Both the position numbers and the translations under genes were made by a program. Below, in pieces: positions 8,114 to 15,970 of a DNA stretch of 38,817 nt (positions are counted from its first letter, which is position 1; each line of letters begins with the position of its first letter). The notes beneath the pieces were generated by a model that was not told the DNA's origin, did no database searches, and saw only the letters and a list, made by a program, of their open reading frames with translations. Source of the stretch: Rickettsiales bacterium (GTDB taxonomy: Bacteria > Pseudomonadota > Alphaproteobacteria > Rs-D84 > CACZYB01); contig JAISGI010000001.1 in NCBI GenBank assembly GCA_031263095.1, forward strand, positions 1 through 38,817, written 5' to 3'.

Positions 8114-9895
8114 ATGAAACTGGAACTTCTAGCGCCCGCGAAAGACAAGGAATGCGCCCTCGCGGCAATAAACTTCGGCGCCGACGCCATATATATAGGC
8201 GCGCCCAAGTTCGGCGCACGCCAGGCCGCCGGAAATTCGCTTGACGACATAAGGGAGATTGTCGCGGCCGCGCATAAATTCTACGTCCGCGTCTATGCTG
8301 CCGTGAATACGATTCTGACCGACGCCGAAATCCCCGAGGCAAGGAAGATTATAAAGGAACTCGCCGCCGCAGGCGTGGACGCGCTTATCGTCCAGGACAT
8401 GGCGATATTCGAGATGGCGCACGCCGACCCAAGCTTTCCCAAAATCCCGCTTTTTGCCTCGACCCAGTGCGACAACCGCTCGGCCGAAAAGGTCAAATGG
8501 CTTGAGGATATAGGCGCCGCCCGCGTCATCCTCGCCCGCGAATTGTCATTGGAGCAAATCGCCGCCATTGGCAAAGCCGCACCCGAAATAGAGCTCGAAA
8601 GCTTCATCCACGGTGCGCTGTGCGTATCGTATTCGGGACAGTGTTATTTAAGCGAGTACTGCGCCGGACGAAGCGCGAACCGCGGCGCCTGCGCGCAGAT
8701 GTGCCGGATGAAATATACCCTCACGGATGATAAGGGCGAGACCGTGGCCGAGAATAAACATTTGCTCTGTTTGAAGGACTTTAACGCAAGCGAAAAACTG
8801 CAGGGCTTGGCCGACGCGGGCGTTTCCTCGTTCAAGATAGAGGGTCGATTAAAAGACGCAAACTACGTGAAAAACGTCGTCGCATTCTACCGGCAAAAGA
8901 TAGACGCCTTCGCCAAAAAAACCTCCTCCGGCATTGTGGAATTCGACTTCACGCCCGACCCGGCCAAGTCGTTCAACCGAGGTTTCACGGAATATTTCTT
9001 GGACGGCAAACGCTCCGAAATATGGAACTTCAAAACCCCGAAACATATTGGCGAGCCAGTCGGCAAAGTCCTTAAATCCGGCCGCGCATTCTTCGAGTAC
9101 GAGGGCGAACCTCTACATGCCCAAGACGGCCTCTGCTTCTTCGACGGCGAGGAATTGAAGGGCTTCCTGGTCAATAAAGTCGAGGGCACGCGCGTCTTCG
9201 CCCGCAACATGGACGGCCTGCGCCCCGGCATGAAATTGTTTAGGAACGTGGATGCGGAGTTCGAGAAGCAGCTCGCCACCTCCAAGTCTCGCCGCCGTAT
9301 CCAGGCAAGCATAAAAATAACTGACGAAGCGCTGACCGCGACGGACGAAGACGGCAATATCGCAACCCTCTCGCTCGCACCGCACGAGCCCGCAACGAAC
9401 ATTGAAAAAATGCGCGAAACCTTCAACACCCAACTTAAAAAATCCGGCGACAGCGATTTTGCGATAAACAACGTCGAGCTGAATTTTTCCGTAGCGACGC
9501 CGTTCTTCACACTCGCGGAACTCAACGCACTCCGCCGCGACGCGCTCGCGAAACTTATGGAGGAGCGGCTCAAAAACCGCCCGCACATCGCCCCGCGTGA
9601 AATAAAGCCCGCGCCTTTCCCATATAAAACCTTGGACTACCGCGCGAACGTGTATAATAGTTTGGCAAGGAAATTCTACGAATCCTGCAGCGCGAAAGTC
9701 CTTGAAAACGCATTCGAGAAAGACAGGAAAGGACGCACGCTTATGTGCACGAAACATTGTATCAAGCACGCCCTAGGCATGTGCAAAAGCCCAAGAAATC
9801 TTACGCTTGTAAGCGACCGCGGCGACAAGTTCCCATTGGAATTCGACTGTAAAAAGTGCGAGATGACCGTCCTCGCCCCGACTCTCAAGGGCTAA
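8114..9895 (+). CDS. U32 family peptidase (RlhA/YdcP-like)
   Basis: 593 aa; signature ESFIHGALCVSYSGQCYLSEYCAGRSANRGACAQMCRMKY. Confidence 0.85.
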   Translation: MKLELLAPAKDKECALAAINFGADAIYIGAPKFGARQAAGNSLDDIREIVAAAHKFYVRVYAAVNTILTDAEIPEARKIIKELAAAGVDALIVQDMAIFEMAHADPSFPKIPLFASTQCDNRSAEKVKWLEDIGAARVILARELSLEQIAAIGKAAPEIELESFIHGALCVSYSGQCYLSEYCAGRSANRGACAQMCRMKYTLTDDKGETVAENKHLLCLKDFNASEKLQGLADAGVSSFKIEGRLKDANYVKNVVAFYRQKIDAFAKKTSSGIVEFDFTPDPAKSFNRGFTEYFLDGKRSEIWNFKTPKHIGEPVGKVLKSGRAFFEYEGEPLHAQDGLCFFDGEELKGFLVNKVEGTRVFARNMDGLRPGMKLFRNVDAEFEKQLATSKSRRRIQASIKITDEALTATDEDGNIATLSLAPHEPATNIEKMRETFNTQLKKSGDSDFAINNVELNFSVATPFFTLAELNALRRDALAKLMEERLKNRPHIAPREIKPAPFPYKTLDYRANVYNSLARKFYESCSAKVLENAFEKDRKGRTLMCTKHCIKHALGMCKSPRNLTLVSDRGDKFPLEFDCKKCEMTVLAPTLKG

Positions 9896-10530
9896 AGCCC
9901 ATAGGCTCGCCCGGATTTGGCTTTGAACGCTTCAAGCCACTTTACCGCCAGCGCGAGGCTGTCGAACTTCGCCGACCCGTACGGCGGTTTTTTTCCGCCG
10001 ATATAAAGGGCGAGACAGTTGGATTCAAGCGCCGCTTTCACATGCCGCGTACTGTCGTCGATTGCGACCACCTGCCGCGCGCGTTCCTTCGCCGCCTGAT
10101 AGTACGGAGCTTTCGAGCCGGTAATCGGCGCAAGCTCGACTTGCGCCAAGCCATGCTCTCCGAACTTGGCCTCCACCATATCCTTGAAAGCCTTGTCCGC
10201 AGCCGCATTGTACGAGCTTGACGAAAGCACGCTGACCATTCCGGGGTACATTTCGCAGAGCGATTTTAGGCCCTCCTCCGCGCCGGCAATCGGCGCCAAG
10301 TCAAGGTGCCTGCCCCATGCGAAGAACGACTCGAAAAGCTCAAGCTGATCGCGGCTCAGGTGGCCGAACTTGTACGAGGCAAGCGCGCCAAGCATAAACG
10401 GCAACGGAATGTTGGCGCCTTTCCCGTCCGGACGCCTCTCCCGCGCAAAAGCGACAAGCGCCTTGACAATGTTCTTGACGACCACGCCGTGCCAATCTAC
10501 CACGAATTCGATAGGTTTCTTGTCTACCAT
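9892..10530 (-). CDS. HAD-like hydrolase-fold protein
   Basis: From ATG at 10530 (MVDKKPIEFVVDWHGVVVKN) with GGAG upstream; VVAIDDS motif; convergent 4-nt overlap with previous CDS. Confidence 0.6.
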   Translation of the reverse strand: MVDKKPIEFVVDWHGVVVKNIVKALVAFARERRPDGKGANIPLPFMLGALASYKFGHLSRDQLELFESFFAWGRHLDLAPIAGAEEGLKSLCEMYPGMVSVLSSSSYNAAADKAFKDMVEAKFGEHGLAQVELAPITGSKAPYYQAAKERARQVVAIDDSTRHVKAALESNCLALYIGGKKPPYGSAKFDSLALAVKWLEAFKAKSGRAYGL

Positions 10531-10560
10531 TTCAAGCTCCACGCAAGAATTATTTTCGAC

Positions 10561-10590
10561 AAAATACCCCCCCCCGTCCCTTTTTGTCAA
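10561..10590 (-). promoter_or_regulatory. Promoter-like element with G9 in spacer: TTGACA-AAAAGGGAC-G9-TATTTT, 18-bp spacer
   Basis: Minus strand TTGACA (10590-10585), G9 (10575-10567), TATTTT (10566-10561), 31 nt upstream of ATG at 10530. Confidence 0.6.
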
Positions 10591-10650
10591 GCATTTTTTG
10601 TTTTACTGCCACGCCGGTTTATGGTATTATCACTCGGGGAGGACTGATGT

Positions 10651-11721
10651 ATGTCTGCTAAAAAAATACGTATAGGATTGTTCACAAGCGGCGGCGACTG
10701 CGCCGGCCTGAACTATGCGCTTATGGCCATAACCCGCCGCGCGATTCTTGAATATGGCTGGGAGGTCGTGGGAATCCTGAACGGCAACGAGGGTCTGGAC
10801 AAGGGCGAGGCGGTAATCCTCGGCCTCGACTACCCGTGGGGCGAAACGATACGCCAGGGCGGCTCGTTCCTCGGCGCTTTCTCGCGCGCGAACAACAAGT
10901 TTAGATATAGGGGGGAGCAGGACGCCATCGGCCGCGAGAAAGCCGACGCCGTCAGAGGCATAAAGGAGCTTGGCCTCGACGCGCTTATAGGCACGGGCGG
11001 CAACGGCTCCATGCTGTTCTGGAGCAACTTCGCAACCGCCGCCAAAATACCGTTCATAGGCATACCCAAGACCATAGACAACGACACGCCCGGCACCGAC
11101 TACGCAATAGGGTTCAGCTCGGCTGTCGAGCTCTGCTCCCAGATGATAGATAATATATTCTGGACGGCCAAGTCCCACCGCCGGGCCATAGCGGTCGAGG
11201 TCATGGGCCGTGACACCGGCCACCTGGCCATGCACTCCGGAGTCGCCGGCGACGCTGATATTATTTTGACGCCCGAGATTCCATATACCTTGGACGGTAT
11301 TATGGAAAAGGTTGGACACGTCCGCAAAAAGGAAAAACGCGAATATTTCGTGATAGTCGTATCCGAGGGCGCTGGCGCAGAAAAGGGGCAAAAACTCGAC
11401 ACTTCGAAATACCTGAACTCCGCAGATTACATAGCCAAGTTTTTGGACAGTCATAACATCCTCGCCCGCGCAACATCGCTTGGCCATATCCAACGCGGCA
11501 GCATCCCGAACGCCGAGGACAGACAGCTCGCCGCAAGGCTTGGCACCTACGCGGTCGATACGCTTGCAAGCGGAGAAAGTCTAGCCATGGTCGGCACCAT
11601 AAATGGCAGGCTCAAGACGACCAGCCTAAAGGGGATGAAAGAAACGACCAAATTCCTTGACCCCAAGTCCGAAATCGTCCGCGCCGCCAGGGACATGGGG
11701 ATTTACGTAGGGGAGTTATAG
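10651..11721 (+). CDS. pfkA: 6-phosphofructokinase family protein
   Basis: 356 aa; TSGGDCAGLN, PKTIDNDTPGTD, EVMGRDTGHLA motifs. Confidence 0.85.
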   Translation: MSAKKIRIGLFTSGGDCAGLNYALMAITRRAILEYGWEVVGILNGNEGLDKGEAVILGLDYPWGETIRQGGSFLGAFSRANNKFRYRGEQDAIGREKADAVRGIKELGLDALIGTGGNGSMLFWSNFATAAKIPFIGIPKTIDNDTPGTDYAIGFSSAVELCSQMIDNIFWTAKSHRRAIAVEVMGRDTGHLAMHSGVAGDADIILTPEIPYTLDGIMEKVGHVRKKEKREYFVIVVSEGAGAEKGQKLDTSKYLNSADYIAKFLDSHNILARATSLGHIQRGSIPNAEDRQLAARLGTYAVDTLASGESLAMVGTINGRLKTTSLKGMKETTKFLDPKSEIVRAARDMGIYVGEL

Positions 11722-11744
11722 CCTTTCACAGATAACGAAAATTC

Positions 11745-11777
11745 AAAAAGTCCGGCGGCATGCGCGTCGGACTTTTT
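11745..11777. terminator. Terminator hairpin downstream of pfkA
   Basis: AAAAAGTCCG...CGGACTTTTT. Confidence 0.7.
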
Positions 11778-11787
11778 GGCATTTACC

Positions 11788-11818
11788 TACCTTAAAAATG
11801 CAAAGCATTTTTAAGGTA
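11788..11818 (-). terminator. Perfect 14-bp hairpin spanning the pepA stop codon
   Basis: TACCTTAAAAATGC-AAA-GCATTTTTAAGGTA. Confidence 0.55.
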
Positions 11819-13216
11819 TTCATAGATAAGTGCAACCCCGAACCCGGTGAACCCCGCGGGCGCAGTATCCCCTTCTCCGTCCGATTCGGCGGCGCCTCCT
11901 ATGTCAAGATGTGCCCAAGGCACATCGCCCACGAAGAATCGCACGAACTCCGCTCCGGACGAGGCTCCTCCATCCCGAGCATACGACCCGCCATGGTTCG
12001 GCAGGTTGCACACGTCCGCGATTTTGGATTTGTTGAGCCGGGCATACTCCTCGCCCGCGGGCATGCGCCACACCCTCTCGCCCGAAACCGCACTGGCCGC
12101 AACCAAAGCCGAAGCAAGCTTCTCGTCGTTCGAGAATAGCCCGGCGTAATGCTCGCCAAGCGCGATGCAGATTGCACCCGTAAGCGTAGCGATGTCGACA
12201 ACCGCCGCAGGCTTGAACTTGCGCACGGCATAGGTCGCGCAGTCGGCCAAGACAAGCCGACCCTCCGCATCCGTGTCGAGGATTTCGACCGTCTTCCCGC
12301 TCATCGAGGTAAGTATGTCCCCGGCCTTGTACGCGCCGCCGTCGGGCATGTTCTCGACAAGGCCTATGACGCCCGCGACATTCGCCGTCGTCTTCTGCTT
12401 CGCAAGCATGCGGATAGTGGCGAACACCGCCGCTCCGCCCGACATGTCGCCTTTCATAAGGTTCATCCCTTCGCGCGGCTTGAGGTCTATCCCGCCCGAG
12501 TCAAAGCATACTCCCTTGCCCACAAGCGCAAGGTCGAACGCGCGCACCTCCGGCTTGCCCTTGTATGTAATCACAGCAACGCACGGCGGATTGACCGACC
12601 CAGAGCCTACCGCAAGCACAAGATTCATGCCAAGCTTTTTAAGCTCCGCCGCTTCGAGGATTTCCACCTCCGCGCCAAGGCTCTCCGCCTCCTTTATCCG
12701 CCGCGCGAACTCCGACGGAGTAAGTATGTTCGACGGCTCGCTCGCCAAATCGCGCGCAACCTCGACCGCCTCGACAAGCAGACGCATGTCTTTCGATTCC
12801 GACGCCGCAGCAAGTGGATCCGAGGTAATAAAAGTAAGCGAGGCCGCCCGCTTGCGCTCAAGCGTGATGTACTTGTCGAACCGGTACATTTTAAGGGCTA
12901 GCGCATAGGCAAGTTGTATCAGCTCCGGCCGCGGAATATCTATATCGACCGCAATGTCCGCCACGTCGAGGGTAGAGAGCGCCTTGCCGATTGCGCCACC
13001 GATTTTGCGCGCCTGAACCTCGCCGCCTCGCTTGCCAAGCCCGGCAAGAAGAATGCGCTCCGAGTTGATGTACAAAGTCTCCCCAACCTCGCCCTTGAAC
13101 GTGGAATTCGCCGCCGCCCGCGCGAGTATCTCTTCGCCCAAAGTCTCGCCAAGCCACACGCCCTTGACCGTCGCCTCTATGCCCTTTTTAATCGAGTTCA
13201 CAAAATTTATGTTCAT
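11792..13216 (-). CDS. pepA: Leucyl aminopeptidase (M17)
   Basis: 474 aa; NTDAEGRLVLADC motif and M17 metal-site residues. Confidence 0.92.
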   Translation of the reverse strand: MNINFVNSIKKGIEATVKGVWLGETLGEEILARAAANSTFKGEVGETLYINSERILLAGLGKRGGEVQARKIGGAIGKALSTLDVADIAVDIDIPRPELIQLAYALALKMYRFDKYITLERKRAASLTFITSDPLAAASESKDMRLLVEAVEVARDLASEPSNILTPSEFARRIKEAESLGAEVEILEAAELKKLGMNLVLAVGSGSVNPPCVAVITYKGKPEVRAFDLALVGKGVCFDSGGIDLKPREGMNLMKGDMSGGAAVFATIRMLAKQKTTANVAGVIGLVENMPDGGAYKAGDILTSMSGKTVEILDTDAEGRLVLADCATYAVRKFKPAAVVDIATLTGAICIALGEHYAGLFSNDEKLASALVAASAVSGERVWRMPAGEEYARLNKSKIADVCNLPNHGGSYARDGGASSGAEFVRFFVGDVPWAHLDIGGAAESDGEGDTAPAGFTGFGVALIYEYLKNALHF

Positions 13217-13225
13217 TTTCTGCTC

Positions 13226-14881
13226 CTAGTGTTTCAAAAGTTTTTCCGCGGCCATCACCGCTTCGTCCGTAATCTTGTCGCCCGAAATTATGCGGGCGAT
13301 TTCCAAGACTCTACATCGCTCGTCAAGCTGGGCCACCTCGGTAATCGTACGCCCTTTTTCCTCGGAAAAGCTTTTCGACACTTTGAGATGATGGTCGCCG
13401 AACGAGGCCACCTGCGGCGAATGCGTGACCACAAGCGTCTGCATTTTCGAGCCCAGAAGAGCAAGCCTCTCACCCACCGCCGCGGCAGTCGCGCCCGAAA
13501 TTCCGGTATCCACCTCGTCGAAAATCATGGTAAGCGACGGCGCGCTTGATAACAGCACTACCTTGATTGCAAGCACCAAGCGCGCAAGCTCGCCGCCCGA
13601 GGCCGTCTTGTGCAAAGGCCCCGGCTCCTGCCCATAGTTGGCCGCGCCCACGAATACGGCGGAATCGACGCCGGACGCGCTCGCCGCCGCCTCTGAAACG
13701 CGCACTTCGACCGTCGCCTTTTCAAGTTTCAATGGAGGAAGCTCCGCCATCACGCGCGCGGATAGTTCAGCCGCCTGCGCCCTACGCGCCACTGAAAGCT
13801 CGCCCGCAACTTTCATGTACGAAGCCTTGGCTGCCTCCGCCTCCGCACGTTTTACCTTCAAAACCTCGTCCGAATTATCTATACTTTCCAGCCGCACCGC
13901 CATAGTTTGCAAAAGAGCGGCAAGCTCGTCAGGCTGACACCTGTGCTTGCGCGCAAGCTCGCGTATCTTGAAAAGCCGTTCCTCCACCGCCTCAAGCGTG
14001 GCAGTGCCGCCCCCACCAGCCGACATCTGTGAAAGCCGCTCGAACGCGTCGCCAAGCGCGGCCGAAGCCACCTCAAGTTGTGCCGCGGCCTCTTTCACGC
14101 CCGGCAGGTCGGAAACGCGGGCAAGCTGGGCAATCGCATCGTTGATGAACCCCTCCGGCACGCCGCCATAGCGCATAAGCTTGCCACACGCGTCCGAAAC
14201 CGCCGTCGCCGCCTTTTCCGAGGACATGAGCGAACGGCGTTTAAGGTCAAGCTCCGCTTCCTCGCCCGCAACCGGCGCCACGGACTTGAGTTCGTCATGG
14301 TTATAGCGCAGATAGTCCTCGTCCCGCTTGGCCGCCGCGAATTCGTCCTCAAGACGCGCGGCCTCTTTTTCAAGCTCGCGCCAAGCGCTGAACGCCGCCC
14401 GCACCCGCGAAACAAGCGCCCTGTTCCCGCCATATTCATCAAGGATGGCCAAATGCGTCGCAGGGTTGAGTAAGCTCTGGTTGTCGAACTGGCCATGAAT
14501 CTCGACCAAATGCTCGCCAAGGGATTTAAGGACGCCAAGGGAAACCGGCGCGTCATTCACGAAAGCCTTGCCCTTCCCGTCCGCGCCAAGCACGCGCCGC
14601 ACTATAATCTCACCATTTTCCGCTGCAAACCCGTTTTCAGCCAAAACGCCAAGCGCCGGATGACCAGCTCCGACTTCGAAAGTAGCCGCGACACTCGCCG
14701 CCTCCGCCCCTTTCATGACAAGCGAGGCGTCCGCTTTCGCACCCAACACGAACGAAACCGCATCCAGAAGTATGGATTTTCCTGCACCCGTCTCGCCTGT
14801 AAGAACGGTCGTCTTGTGCCCGAACGACAAATTCAAACCCTCTATAAGTATAAAATTCTTGATGACCAGAGAACTAATCAT
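13226..14881 (-). CDS. recN: DNA repair protein RecN
   Basis: MISSLVIKNFILIEGLNLSF...GETGAGKSILLDAVSFVLG; C-terminal MIFDEVDTGISG. The track start at 14959 is probably over-extended. Confidence 0.9.
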   Translation of the reverse strand: MISSLVIKNFILIEGLNLSFGHKTTVLTGETGAGKSILLDAVSFVLGAKADASLVMKGAEAASVAATFEVGAGHPALGVLAENGFAAENGEIIVRRVLGADGKGKAFVNDAPVSLGVLKSLGEHLVEIHGQFDNQSLLNPATHLAILDEYGGNRALVSRVRAAFSAWRELEKEAARLEDEFAAAKRDEDYLRYNHDELKSVAPVAGEEAELDLKRRSLMSSEKAATAVSDACGKLMRYGGVPEGFINDAIAQLARVSDLPGVKEAAAQLEVASAALGDAFERLSQMSAGGGGTATLEAVEERLFKIRELARKHRCQPDELAALLQTMAVRLESIDNSDEVLKVKRAEAEAAKASYMKVAGELSVARRAQAAELSARVMAELPPLKLEKATVEVRVSEAAASASGVDSAVFVGAANYGQEPGPLHKTASGGELARLVLAIKVVLLSSAPSLTMIFDEVDTGISGATAAAVGERLALLGSKMQTLVVTHSPQVASFGDHHLKVSKSFSEEKGRTITEVAQLDERCRVLEIARIISGDKITDEAVMAAEKLLKH

Positions 14882-14983
14882 AAACATCCAGCCTTTCCAG
14901 CCGATTGTAAAGCAATCCCGCCCGGTTGTAAAGGGCAAAAAACGCTTGACATTCGACAAAATAGAAATTATCGTCTACTAATC

Positions 14984-15970
14984 ATGTTGCATAAATGGAT
15001 AAAGAAAGCTCTTTTCATAGGCCTGCTGGGATTCTCGCTTGTCGTCGGCCCGGCAAAGTTGCACGCGAAAGTCGATGATAGACCAGCTACGCCCGACCGC
15101 TACTCGATACTTATGGACTTCGAGGGATTCAAGCCGGGAACGGACTGGACTGTCAACCCCGACGGAGGAGGACGGTCATTTGGCCCGTTCCAGCTGCACA
15201 TGGGAAAGGACGGCCAGTTCCAGTATTTCATGAGGTGGCTGGACGCAATGGGTTCGCCCTACCACGCAAGACTTTCCGCAATGCTCTACCTCCCACGGGC
15301 CGAGTTCAAGCGCCAGTCCGAAGAAATGTTCAAATCCGAACCCGAAATCTTCACACTGATGAAGCTCTACATCTCAAACGAATTCTGGACCAAGATGGAT
15401 CAGGTCAAGGAACGTACCGGCGTCGATTGCAGAGCGCGGGGCGAAGTCGCGATAGGCTACCTCATGTGCCTGTACAACAACCGCAACAACGATATATTCA
15501 AGGTCATGACGGAAATGGTGGAAAAGTACGGCGGCTCCGCGACGCTGAACGCCATGGACGACCACGCATTCATGGAGCTTCTGGGCGCGTCCACCTCCGG
15601 CGTGCTGGACACTACGCTCGAGGGCAGAAAACATAAGAAGTCCGTCATCAGAAACTTCCAAAGGATTTACGATACCTATTCGCCCGCTACAGTCGAAATA
15701 GAGCCAGAGCCAGAACCGGAACCCGAACCCGAGCCTGAACCTGAACCGGTCGAAGTAAAGGCCGAGCCCGCGCCGCTGCCCTCGGGCGCACTCGATATTG
15801 CCAAACCTAAGCCGACAAAGCAGGATATTGCCAAGCCACCGCAGCCGTTTGCCCCTCCGCCGCGCATGCCGCAACCGGAAGTTCAGTCGCTGCCCACGGG
15901 CCGCGGCCTGCTTAGACGGTGCGAGGAAATCCGCGCCCGCAACCTACTCGCCAACGCTCTTTCGCGCTAG
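14984..15970 (+). CDS. Secreted protein with lysozyme-like N-terminal region and Glu-Pro repeat linker
   Basis: 328 aa from MLHKWIKKALFIGLLGFSLVVG signal peptide; SFGPFQL motif; EPEPEPEPEPEPEPEP. Upstream TTGACA at 14946. Confidence 0.7.
   Translation: MLHKWIKKALFIGLLGFSLVVGPAKLHAKVDDRPATPDRYSILMDFEGFKPGTDWTVNPDGGGRSFGPFQLHMGKDGQFQYFMRWLDAMGSPYHARLSAMLYLPRAEFKRQSEEMFKSEPEIFTLMKLYISNEFWTKMDQVKERTGVDCRARGEVAIGYLMCLYNNRNNDIFKVMTEMVEKYGGSATLNAMDDHAFMELLGASTSGVLDTTLEGRKHKKSVIRNFQRIYDTYSPATVEIEPEPEPEPEPEPEPEPVEVKAEPAPLPSGALDIAKPKPTKQDIAKPPQPFAPPPRMPQPEVQSLPTGRGLLRRCEEIRARNLLANALSR

Noticed and set aside
10911-10925. G6 run in pfkA as another phase-variable tract
   Set aside because: Shorter than tracts that usually slip at high rate and within normal expectation.
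10630-11493. 287-aa minus-strand ORF opposite pfkA
   Set aside because: Shadow of a clearly homologous phosphofructokinase.
15700-15750. GARCCx (Glu-Pro) repeat DNA as a possible CRISPR or VNTR
   Set aside because: Imperfect codon-level repeat encoding a TonB-like EP linker; codons vary, no spacers.
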